From Aliishimia sp965656085 (lineage in GTDB: Bacteria > Pseudomonadota > Alphaproteobacteria > Rhodobacterales > Rhodobacteraceae), in NCBI GenBank assembly GCA_965656085.1, contig CBFHJA010000001.1, positions 62,001-126,000 on the forward strand: a stretch of DNA of 64,000 nt, in the 5' to 3' direction. Under the pieces are notes generated by a model. That model was not told the origin of the DNA, ran no database searches, and saw nothing but the letters and a program-made list of their open reading frames with translations. Of this stretch, positions 49,884 to 57,327 are shown in pieces (the first letter of the stretch is position 1; every line of letters begins with the position of its first letter). Both the position numbers and the translations under genes were made by a program.

Positions 49884-50657
49884 ATGACTGTCATTTCCGC
49901 GAAAACCCTCAACCTCATCTTTGAGACCAATGACGGTCCGGTGCAGGCTTTGAAGGATGTGAGCCTCGACATTCAGCGGGGGGATTTTGTGTCGTTCATC
50001 GGCCCGTCGGGCTGCGGCAAGACCACCTTTCTGCGCTGTGTCGCGGGGCTGGAGACCCCCACTTCGGGGGATCTGAGCGTAAACGGGATGACCCCCGACG
50101 AGGCGCGGCGGTCGCGGGCCTATGGCTATGTGTTTCAGGCCGCAGGGCTCTATCCGTGGCGCACGATTGGCGGAAATATCCGTTTGCCGCTGGAGATCAT
50201 GGGTTTCACCAAGGCCGATCAGGCCAAGCGGGTTCAGCGCGTGCTTGAGCTTGTGGACCTCACCGGCTTTGAGAAGAAATTCCCGTGGCAGCTGTCGGGC
50301 GGGATGCAGCAACGCGCCTCGATTGCCCGCGCGCTCGCCTTCGATGCAGATATCCTGCTGATGGACGAGCCGTTTGGCGCGCTTGACGAGATTGTGCGTG
50401 ATCACCTCAACGAGCAGCTTCTGGCGCTCTGGGCGCGGACCGAGAAGACCATCGGCTTTGTCACCCACTCAATTCCCGAAGCGGTGTATCTGTCCACCAA
50501 GATCGTGGTGATGTCGCCCCGACCCGGCCGGATCAGCGACGTGATCGAAAGTCCTCTGCCCAAAGAGCGCCCGCTCGACATCCGCGACAGCCCGGAATTC
50601 ATCGAAATCGCCCACCGCGTCCGCGACGGGCTCCGCGCGGGGCACATCGATGACTAG
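49884..50657 (+). CDS. ABC transporter ATP-binding protein (nitrate/sulfonate/NMT1 type)
   Basis: 257-aa ATPase of the SsuB/TauB/ThiZ group. Walker A GPSGCGKTT, Q-loop in YVFQAAGLYPW, signature LSGGMQQRASIARAL, Walker B ILLMDEPFGALDE and switch His in VTHSIPEA. Its gene overlaps the first permease gene by 8 bp. With two permeases and an NMT1/THI5-like binding protein it forms a complete importer. Position after the pyrimidine enzymes suggests uptake of pyrimidines or related rings (inference). Confidence 0.93.
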   Translation: MTVISAKTLNLIFETNDGPVQALKDVSLDIQRGDFVSFIGPSGCGKTTFLRCVAGLETPTSGDLSVNGMTPDEARRSRAYGYVFQAAGLYPWRTIGGNIRLPLEIMGFTKADQAKRVQRVLELVDLTGFEKKFPWQLSGGMQQRASIARALAFDADILLMDEPFGALDEIVRDHLNEQLLALWARTEKTIGFVTHSIPEAVYLSTKIVVMSPRPGRISDVIESPLPKERPLDIRDSPEFIEIAHRVRDGLRAGHIDD

Positions 50658-51579
50658 GCTTGGCACGGTCATCCCGGTTCTGACGGTGGTTCTCGCCCTG
50701 CTGGCCTTCTGGACGCTCTCCGTGATCCCGATGAACGCACATCTCAGCGCCGATCTGGCGCAGCGGCAGGGGATGGAGATCACCCCCGAGGCTCCGCGCG
50801 CGCGGCGCGATATCAGCGCCTTCAGCGTCGCGCTTCAGAACCCCGGGATCATCCCGCTGACCTACACGCTCGACCGCCCGAACCTGCCCTCCCCGCATCA
50901 GGTCGCGGTGGAGCTTTTTGACACGGTCATCGGGCAAAAGATCACTTCGCGGCGGAGCCTTGTCTATCATGGCTGGGTGACGCTTTCGGCGACGCTTCTG
51001 GGCTTTGTCATTGGCACGGTGGCCGGGGTGCTGCTGGCGGTGGGGATCGTCTATAACCGCACGATGGACAAATCGGTGATGCCGTGGGCCATCACCTCGC
51101 AGACCATCCCGATCCTTGCGCTGGCGCCGATGGTGATCGTGATGCTGGGCTCGATTGGCATTCAGGGTTTGCTGCCGAAATCGATCATCTCGGCCTATCT
51201 GAGCTTCTTCCCGGTGGTCGTGGGAATGGTGAAGGGGCTGCGCTCGCCGGATGCGATGCAGCTCGACCTTCTGCGCACCTATAGCGCCAGTAATTCGCAA
51301 GGCTTCTGGAAACTGCGCCTGCCGGCCTCGATGCCCTATCTCTTCGCCTCGCTGAAGATCGGCATTTCCGCCTCGCTCGTGGGCGCGATTGTGGGCGAAT
51401 TGCCGACGGGTGCGCGGGCAGGTTTCGGGGCGCGGATGCTGGTCGGAGACCAGTACGGCCAGCCGCTCGTCACATGGGCGGCGCTGTTCGGGGCGGCGAT
51501 CACGGCGGCGCTCTTGGTCGCGCTCATTTCGCTGATCGAACGGGGCACGCTCAAGAGCATGGGGATGAAACCGGCATGA
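50650..51579 (+). CDS. ABC transporter permease 1
   Basis: 309-aa BPD-type inner-membrane permease. The N-terminal helix TVVLALLAFWTLSVI is followed by a periplasmic stretch of ~80 residues, then five or so helices including the EAA-type loop near PDAMQLDLLRTYSASNSQGF with KLRLPASMPYLFASLKIGIS. Overlaps the ATPase gene by 8 bp and the second permease by 4 bp, so translation is coupled. Confidence 0.9.
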   Translation: MTRLGTVIPVLTVVLALLAFWTLSVIPMNAHLSADLAQRQGMEITPEAPRARRDISAFSVALQNPGIIPLTYTLDRPNLPSPHQVAVELFDTVIGQKITSRRSLVYHGWVTLSATLLGFVIGTVAGVLLAVGIVYNRTMDKSVMPWAITSQTIPILALAPMVIVMLGSIGIQGLLPKSIISAYLSFFPVVVGMVKGLRSPDAMQLDLLRTYSASNSQGFWKLRLPASMPYLFASLKIGISASLVGAIVGELPTGARAGFGARMLVGDQYGQPLVTWAALFGAAITAALLVALISLIERGTLKSMGMKPA

Positions 51580-52427
51580 GCGCGACCACCACGCTTCTCA
51601 TCACGGTGTGTGTCTGGCTCGGTGGCTGGGCGCTCAATGCCCGGCTGGCGCACTCCGCGCAGTCCGACAGCCGCGCCGTAAGCCTCGCCATCCCGGTAAT
51701 TTTCGGTGTAACGCTGATCCTTATGTGGGAAATGCTGGTCACTGGCTTCGAGGTCTCGCCGGTGATCCTGCCGCCGCCGACGATGATTGGCGCGCGCTTC
51801 GCCGAGAGCCTGCCGCTGCTTTGGGCGGATTTCGTGCAAACGATCCTCAAGGGGGCGCTGAGCGGCTATGTGATCGGCGCAATCGCGGCCTTCGGGGTCG
51901 CGATCCTCGCGGACCGCTCGCCCTTCCTGACAAAGGGCATCCTGCCAGTGGGGGCCTTCATGGCCGCGCTGCCCATCGTCGGGACTGCGCCGATCTTCGT
52001 CAAATGGCTCGGCTCGGATTGGCAGTCGAAGTCGGCCGTGGTCGCGGTCATGGTGTTCTTCCCGATCCTCGTGAACACGGTGGCAGGGCTCAAGGACACC
52101 ACCGCGATGCAGCGCGACCTGATGCGCACCTATGGCGCAGGTTATTGGCCGACCTTCTTCAAGCTGCGCCTGCCCGCCGCCATGCCGTTCATCTTCAACG
52201 GCCTCAAAATCGCCACGACGCTCGCCCTGATCGGCGCGATTGTTGCTGAATTTTTCGGCTCTCCAACCGTCGGGATGGGCTTTCGCATCTCCACCTCGGT
52301 GGGTCAGCTTGCGCTCGACATGGTCTGGGCCGAGATTATCGTCGCCGCACTCGCAGGGTCCGCCTTCTATGGTGGCATGGCCCTGATCGAACGCCGGGTG
52401 ACCTTCTGGCACCCTTCACAACGTTAG
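51576..52427 (+). CDS. ABC transporter permease 2
   Basis: 283-aa BPD-type permease with about six helices. The EAA loop is visible as DTTAMQRDLMRTYGAGYWPT and KLRLPAAMPFIFNGLKIATT. The start at 51576 shares ATGA with the stop of permease 1. The protein is shorter at the N-terminus than permease 1; the two would form the heterodimeric channel. Confidence 0.9.
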   Translation: MSATTTLLITVCVWLGGWALNARLAHSAQSDSRAVSLAIPVIFGVTLILMWEMLVTGFEVSPVILPPPTMIGARFAESLPLLWADFVQTILKGALSGYVIGAIAAFGVAILADRSPFLTKGILPVGAFMAALPIVGTAPIFVKWLGSDWQSKSAVVAVMVFFPILVNTVAGLKDTTAMQRDLMRTYGAGYWPTFFKLRLPAAMPFIFNGLKIATTLALIGAIVAEFFGSPTVGMGFRISTSVGQLALDMVWAEIIVAALAGSAFYGGMALIERRVTFWHPSQR

Positions 52428-52483
52428 CGGGTGTTCTGACACCCTGCACAAAGATAACCGCAACCACAACTGGGAGTACGACA

Positions 52484-53467
52484 ATGAACAAGACACTGAT
52501 GGGAGCCGCTTTCGCGATGGGCGTTGGCAGCATGGCGCAAGCCGCCGACGAGGTGGCGCTGCAACTGCAATGGGTCACGCAATCACAGTTTGCGGGCTAC
52601 TATGTCGCCCTCGAAAAGGGGTTCTACGAAGAAGAAGATCTCGACGTGACGATCCTGCCCGGTGGCCCGGACATCGCGCCGCCGCAGGTGCTTGCAGGCG
52701 GCGGAGCCGACGTGATGCTGAACTGGATGCCCTCCGCGCTCGCAGCCCGCGAAAAGGGTCTGCCAGTGGTCAACATCGCGCAGCCCTTCAAGACCTCCGG
52801 GCTGATGCTAACATGCTGGAAAGACACCGGGATCACCTCCGTCGAGGATTTCAAAGGCAAGGCCATCGGCGTGTGGTTCTTCGGCAATGAATACCCGTTC
52901 CTGTCGTGGATGAGCCAGGAAGGCATTTCCACCGATGGCGGTGAGGATGGCGTGACGGTTCTCAAGCAGGGCTTCAACGTCGACCCGCTGCTGAACCGCG
53001 AAGCCGATTGCATCTCCACGATGACCTATAACGAATACGGTCAGGTGCTGGATGCCGGTGTCTCCCCCGACGAGCTGGTGACGTTCAAATACGAAGAGCA
53101 AGGCGTCGCAACGCTCGAAGACGGCATGTATGTGCTCGAAGAGAACCTCGAAGACCCTGCTTTCGTTGATAAAATGGTCCGCTTCGTGCGTGCCTCGATG
53201 AAGGGCTGGAAATACGCGGAAGAAAACGTCGAAGAGGCTGGCGGCATCATCATCGACTATGACGAGACCGGCGCGCAGAGCGAGGCGGCGCAGGTGCGGA
53301 TGATGGGCGAGATCGCCAAGCTGACGGCGGGCTCCAACGGCGCGCTCGACCCGGCGGACTTCCAGCGCACGGTGGACACGCTGCTCGCGGGTGGCTCGGA
53401 CCCGGTGATCACCAAGCAGCCGGAAGGCGCTTGGACGCATGTGATCACGGATCAGGCGCTGAACTGA
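52484..53467 (+). CDS. ABC transporter substrate-binding protein, NMT1/THI5-like
   Basis: 327-aa periplasmic binding protein. Signal peptide MNKTLMGAAFAMGVGSMAQA, mature start ADEVALQLQWVTQSQFAGYYVA, then the typical ALEKGFYEEEDLDVTILPGG block of NMT1/THI5 and SsuA-like proteins. Binding-site region in PQVLAGGGADVMLNWMPSAL. The family binds thiamine-pyrimidine (HMP), riboflavin, sulfonates or nucleobases; the operon context favours a pyrimidine. Last gene of the operon, followed by a terminator. Confidence 0.9.
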   Translation: MNKTLMGAAFAMGVGSMAQAADEVALQLQWVTQSQFAGYYVALEKGFYEEEDLDVTILPGGPDIAPPQVLAGGGADVMLNWMPSALAAREKGLPVVNIAQPFKTSGLMLTCWKDTGITSVEDFKGKAIGVWFFGNEYPFLSWMSQEGISTDGGEDGVTVLKQGFNVDPLLNREADCISTMTYNEYGQVLDAGVSPDELVTFKYEEQGVATLEDGMYVLEENLEDPAFVDKMVRFVRASMKGWKYAEENVEEAGGIIIDYDETGAQSEAAQVRMMGEIAKLTAGSNGALDPADFQRTVDTLLAGGSDPVITKQPEGAWTHVITDQALN

Positions 53468-53491
53468 TCTTCCTTACCTTTTGCCATTGGA

Positions 53492-53519
53492 ACGCCCCGG
53501 TATTTTGCCGGGACGTTTT
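53492..53519 (+). terminator. Rho-independent terminator of the pyrimidine/ABC operon
   Basis: ACGCCCCGG-TATTTTG-CCGGGACGT followed by TTT, 25 bases after the binding-protein stop. One mismatch in the stem. Confidence 0.8.
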
Positions 53520-53539
53520 GCATTGCGGTGGGGAGTGCA

Positions 53540-53740
53540 GGGTTAACGCACCGAACGCCCGCGCGCCGCGATTTTTGGAAAAATCGTGATTACGGGCGTT
53601 AACGCTATAAAAACAAGGTACATCGCCTGTATGACTCCCGTACATACGCTGTGCATACTCTGTACATACAAATCGCGATTCGTTCAGTGATTTGAAATGG
53701 TTAAGCCTCCGTACGGTACTCCAGCGTTAACCATTTGGGC
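53540..53740 (+). repeat. ~201-bp composite intergenic element, copy C
   Basis: Boxes: GGGTTAACGCA (53540), GTTAACGC (53598), AAAACAAGGT (53610), GTACATAC-type units at an 11-bp period (53640, 53651, 53662), CGTACGGT (53710), GCGTTAACCATTTGGGC (53724-53740). GTTAACGC to AAAACAAGGT is 12 bp and CGTACGGT to GCGTTAACC is 14 bp, exactly as in copy B at 20923. Confidence 0.8.
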
Positions 53741-53793
53741 GGCCCCCCCAACCGCGTCCCACGCCGATCCGCCGGGCACCCCGCCCCTGTCTT

Positions 53794-53847
53794 CTTTGGG
53801 TCAAAAATACCCTCGGAGAGCGCGAGAGGCAGAGCCTCTCGCACGCG
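53794..53847. repeat. Intergenic hairpin repeat, copy 4
   Basis: TTTGGGTCAAAAATACCC then TCGG, a perfect 9-bp stem GCGAGAGGC-AGA-GCCTCTCGC (53822-53842), then ACGCG. It lies 23 bp beyond the stop codon of the DapA-like gene. Confidence 0.7.
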
Positions 53848-53869
53848 CGTGCCACGCGCGTCCGCCAGC

Positions 53870-54787
53870 CTAAAGCCCGAGCGCCTTCAGACGGGCCGTT
53901 TGCCGCTCGGCCAGCGCGTCGATCTCGGCCTTCGCTGCATCGCTCAAGCCCGCGCCGGGTTTGCGCAAGGTTGGATGGGCGATGATGCCCTGCCGGGCGA
54001 GCGAATACTTGCGGATCGCCAGACCCATGCCGGGCTGGGACTCGTAGCGGATCATCGGCATGTAGGCGTCGAAGATATCGCGCGCGCGGGTCAGATCGCC
54101 CGCGTCATGGGCATCGAGAACCTGCCGCATCATTTCGGGGTAGCCGAAGCCCGTCATCGCGCCATCCGCGCCGCGCAGAAGCTCTTCGAGCAGGTACATC
54201 CCGCCATTGCCGCAGAGGATCGAGATACGGCGCGCGCCTGCATCGGACGCGGCGCGGAGCGTGCTGATTTTCTCCAGACCCGGCCAGTCCTCATGTTTCA
54301 GCATCACGCAGGTGGGGCAGTCTTCGACGATTTGCAGGATCACGGAAGGCGAGATCTGCACGCCCGTGGCGAGCGGGAAATCCTGAAGCACGAAGGGGAT
54401 GTCGCCCAAGGCCTCGGCGGTGTTGTGAAAGTAGCCGGTGATCTGCGCGTCGGTCTTGAGGCCCATGGGCGGCGCGACCATGACCCCGGCGGCGCCCGCC
54501 TCCATCGCCTCCCCGCTCAGGGCAGAGATCGCAGCGAAGCCCGACGCGGAGACGCCGACGATCACCGGCGCGGCGCAGCGAGAGGTCACGCGGCGGACCA
54601 CCGCCACGGATTCTTCAGCGGAGAGTTTACCCGCCTCCCCCATCATGCCCAGAATGGTCAGCCCGTTCGCGCCTTTCTCGATATAGGCGTCAACCATCCG
54701 GTCGATGCTGTCCCAGTCGATTGCACCATCGGGCAGGAACGGAGTCGCGGCGATGGTGAAGACGCCCTTGGTGGTTTCATCCAGCAT
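53870..54787 (-). CDS. DapA-family (class I aldolase) lyase, atypical
   Basis: 305-aa TIM-barrel of the dihydrodipicolinate synthase/N-acetylneuraminate lyase family. The phosphate-type loop GMMGEAGKLS replaces the usual GTTGE, and the Schiff-base Lys is in VMLKHEDWPG. The catalytic Tyr position (YN in DapA, before V-P-x-R-T) reads VLQDFPLATG, so the canonical Tyr is missing and lysine synthesis is unlikely. Last gene of a minus-strand operon with a hydantoinase-like enzyme and a racemase, so it probably cleaves or dehydrates a keto acid produced there. Overlaps the racemase gene by 11 bp. Confidence 0.85.
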   Translation of the reverse strand: MLDETTKGVFTIAATPFLPDGAIDWDSIDRMVDAYIEKGANGLTILGMMGEAGKLSAEESVAVVRRVTSRCAAPVIVGVSASGFAAISALSGEAMEAGAAGVMVAPPMGLKTDAQITGYFHNTAEALGDIPFVLQDFPLATGVQISPSVILQIVEDCPTCVMLKHEDWPGLEKISTLRAASDAGARRISILCGNGGMYLLEELLRGADGAMTGFGYPEMMRQVLDAHDAGDLTRARDIFDAYMPMIRYESQPGMGLAIRKYSLARQGIIAHPTLRKPGAGLSDAAKAEIDALAERQTARLKALGL

Positions 54788-55460
54788 GATCGGCCTCTGC
54801 GGGTTTGTGGAAAAGGTTCAGCCGGATACGGCCCAAGGCAAGGGCCACGGCCGCCTGACACGGCTCGACCACCGGCAGGCCGGTCGCGTCTTCGAGCGGA
54901 GCGCGGAAGCCCGCCATCCCGGCGCAGCCCATGATCAGCACATCCGCGCCGTCTTCGTCGCGCAGGCGTTTGCCCGTCTGGATCATCGCGGCGAGGCTCT
55001 TGGTCTCGTCGGCCAAATCGGCGACGCCGAGGCCCAAAGCACGGTCTCCGGCGAGGCGGTCCAGCACGCCCATCGCCCCGAAGGCGCGCAGGTGGCGGGG
55101 GATCGACGGCGGCAAGATCGCGATCACGCCGAAGCGTTGGCCGAGGGTGAGGGCGGTCGCGACGGCGGCCTCTTGGATGCCCAGCACCGGGAGCGGGGTC
55201 TGGTCGCGCAGGGCATGGAGGCCCGGATCGCCGAAACAGGCGATGACATAGCCCGCCGCGTCCGTCTGCGCCGCTGCGAGGCGGAGCATGGGGGCGATGG
55301 TCAGGTCCGCTTGGCGTTGGCTTTCGATGCCGGGCGGGCCTTCGGGAAGCGTCAGGCAGCGGATGGGGATGCCGAAGCTGCGGAGCGGGTCGATGGCGGC
55401 GTCGATGCCCGCCGTGACCGTCTCCGAAGAGTTGGGATTGATGACGATCAGGCTGTTCAT
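54777..55460 (-). CDS. Asp/Glu/hydantoin racemase family protein
   Basis: 227-aa cofactor-independent racemase of the Asp/Glu/hydantoin family. The two catalytic Cys are present: Cys75 in VIACFGDPG and Cys179 in LIMGCAGMAG. N-terminal MNSLIVINPNSSETVTAGID matches the hydantoin racemase N-terminus. It overlaps the VOC gene upstream by 4 bp and the DapA-like gene downstream by 11 bp. Together with the hydantoinase-like gene this supports a hydantoin- or allantoin-type substrate with a chiral centre (inference). Confidence 0.86.
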   Translation of the reverse strand: MNSLIVINPNSSETVTAGIDAAIDPLRSFGIPIRCLTLPEGPPGIESQRQADLTIAPMLRLAAAQTDAAGYVIACFGDPGLHALRDQTPLPVLGIQEAAVATALTLGQRFGVIAILPPSIPRHLRAFGAMGVLDRLAGDRALGLGVADLADETKSLAAMIQTGKRLRDEDGADVLIMGCAGMAGFRAPLEDATGLPVVEPCQAAVALALGRIRLNLFHKPAEADHAG

Positions 55461-55846
55461 GCGCCGGGCCGTGTCGCGGATTGCATTTCGATCTGGTAGC
55501 CCTCGGGGTCGGTGAAGACGAAGGCCCGGATGCCGATCTCGTCGTTGACGAAGAGTTTGGAGAGGTTGTCGAGCTCCTTGGTCTCGGCATAGGCGTACCA
55601 CGCATCCACATCCGGCACGCGTATGCAGAGTTGCACCGGTTTGACCTCCGCCCATTTGTTCATGCCTTTGGTCTCATCAACCAGCCCGACATGGGCGCCG
55701 GGGCAGATGCGGTAGATCTTGCACCAGCCTTGGTCGATGGCGAGCGGGAGGCCCAGCACGTCTTCGTAGAAGCGCATCGCGGCGGGCAAGTCGCGGTAGT
55801 AGAAGAAGGTGATCGCGAGGGTGTTCGAGCCTTCGGGGCGGGTCAT
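55457..55846 (-). CDS. VOC (glyoxalase-like) family protein
   Basis: 129 aa, paired beta-alpha-beta-beta-beta modules of the vicinal oxygen chelate superfamily: TFFYYRDLPAAMRFYEDVLG at the start, CPGAHVGLVDE mid-protein and RAFVFTDPEGYQIEMQ at the C-terminus. The C-terminal Glu metal ligand is present; the N-terminal ligand position is not a clear His, so metal binding is uncertain. Translationally coupled on both sides (4-bp overlaps). It could be an isomerase or lyase within the cyclic-amide pathway. Confidence 0.82.
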   Translation of the reverse strand: MTRPEGSNTLAITFFYYRDLPAAMRFYEDVLGLPLAIDQGWCKIYRICPGAHVGLVDETKGMNKWAEVKPVQLCIRVPDVDAWYAYAETKELDNLSKLFVNDEIGIRAFVFTDPEGYQIEMQSATRPGA

Positions 55847-57252
55847 GAGTGCGGCTCCGTGGGTTGGGTGGCAAGGTGCGGGCGGTCCAGCCAGTGGCCA
55901 CAGCCGGGGGTGCCGTGGAAAGTGCCGTCCTCAACAAGGGTTTGGCCGCGCAGGAAAACGTGCTCGGGCCAGCCGGTGATCGTCCGGCCTTCCCACGGGT
56001 TGTAGCCCACGTTGTCGTGCAGGTCGTTCGCACCGTAGGTGACGCGGCGGTCGGGGTTCCAGATCACGATATCGGCGTCCATGCCGGGGGCCAGACGGCC
56101 CTTGCGGGTCAGGCCGTAGATCTCTGCGGGGGCGGTTGCGGTGAGGCGGGCGAAGGCTTCCGGGCCGCCCTGCCCTTGCGAGACCATCGCGTCGAACATC
56201 AGCGGCAGGCGGGTTTCCAGCCCCGGCAGGCCGTTGGCAATCTGATGGAAGCCGGATTTCGGGCCAGCGGAGAGCTTGCCGGTCTCGTCGAAGCGGTAGG
56301 GGGCATGGTCGGAGGAGACGAGGCTCAGGGTGCCCGCGCGGAGCGCGTCCCAGAGGGCGGTCTGGTCGTCGGCCCAGCGTTGGGGCGGCGAGCACATCCA
56401 TTTCGCGCCCTCGATGCCGGGTTTGTCCAGCACGCCTTCGGTCATGAAGAGGTAATGCGGGCAGGTCTCGGCCCAGACCGGGGCACCGCGTGCCTGCGCC
56501 GCCGCGATGGCCTGCGCGCCCTCGCGGGTGGAGATATGGAAGAGCATGACGGGTTGGCCAAGATATTCGGCGAAGCGGCAGATGCGCTCGACCGCTTCGA
56601 TCTCGGCCATGCGGGGGCGGGAGCGGGCGTGATCGCGGGGGCTGGTCTGGCCGGTGTCGATCAGGGCGGCGCGGGCGCGGGCGATGATTGCGTCGTTCTC
56701 GGCGTGGACGCAGACCAGCGCGCCGCTGCCCCGCGCGGCTTTGAGGATGCGCAGGAGGTCGGCGTCGTGGAGTTGGATGTTGTAGGTGGTGAAGACCTTC
56801 AGCGAGCGGTGGCCCTCTGAGATCAGCGCGGCGAGGTCGGTGTCGAAGCCGGGCGCGGTGGTGTCGGTGAGGGTGATGTGGAAGGCGTGGTCGATCATGG
56901 CACCGCGCGCCGCGCGGGCGGCGTAGTCGGCGACCGTGTCGCGGAGGGTTTGCCCCGGGCCCTGCGCGGCGAAGGAGATCACCGAGGTCGTGCCGCCCAT
57001 CGCAGCCGAGCGGGTCGCGGTCTCGAAGGTGTCGGCGTTCCATTGGCCCATGCCGGACATTTGCTCGATATGGGCGTGGGGGTCTACGCCGCCGGGCATG
57101 ACCCATTTGCCCTTTGCAGAAATGCGGGTTTTGGCCTCCGGGACGGCCGGGCCGACCGACACGATGCTGCCATCCGAGACCGCCAGATCGCCTGTCACGA
57201 TCCCTTCGGGAGTGACCACCCGTCCGCCTTCGATCACAAGGTCTATGCTCAT
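55843..57252 (-). CDS. Dihydropyrimidinase/hydantoinase-like amidohydrolase
   Basis: 469-aa cyclic amidohydrolase of the hydantoinase/dihydroorotase superfamily. Zn motifs: VDPHAHIEQM (HxH), carbamylated Lys in HRSLKVFTTYN, VCVHAEND and LFHIST (His ligands) and VSSDHAPYR (Asp). It differs clearly from the dihydropyrimidinase at 48323 and is coupled to VOC, racemase and DapA-like genes, so it should open a different ring, such as a hydantoin or allantoin-like amide. It is preceded on the same strand by the transporter gene 75 bp upstream. Confidence 0.88.
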   Translation of the reverse strand: MSIDLVIEGGRVVTPEGIVTGDLAVSDGSIVSVGPAVPEAKTRISAKGKWVMPGGVDPHAHIEQMSGMGQWNADTFETATRSAAMGGTTSVISFAAQGPGQTLRDTVADYAARAARGAMIDHAFHITLTDTTAPGFDTDLAALISEGHRSLKVFTTYNIQLHDADLLRILKAARGSGALVCVHAENDAIIARARAALIDTGQTSPRDHARSRPRMAEIEAVERICRFAEYLGQPVMLFHISTREGAQAIAAAQARGAPVWAETCPHYLFMTEGVLDKPGIEGAKWMCSPPQRWADDQTALWDALRAGTLSLVSSDHAPYRFDETGKLSAGPKSGFHQIANGLPGLETRLPLMFDAMVSQGQGGPEAFARLTATAPAEIYGLTRKGRLAPGMDADIVIWNPDRRVTYGANDLHDNVGYNPWEGRTITGWPEHVFLRGQTLVEDGTFHGTPGCGHWLDRPHLATQPTEPHS

Positions 57253-57327
57253 CGTCCCCGGCCTTTCCGTTCCGCCAGTAGAATGCCTTTTCCAGCGGGA
57301 TGTGCAAACGCCAAGACGCGGGCGCGC

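Noticed and set aside
53870..54787. dapA for lysine biosynthesis
   Set aside because: The catalytic Tyr position is not Tyr and the gene sits in a catabolic operon.
55843..57252. Apparent loss of the carbamylated lysine in the second hydantoinase (YN where others have YK)
   Set aside because: Counting the distance to the next His ligand shows the carbamylated Lys is the one in SLKVF/SFK, which is present.
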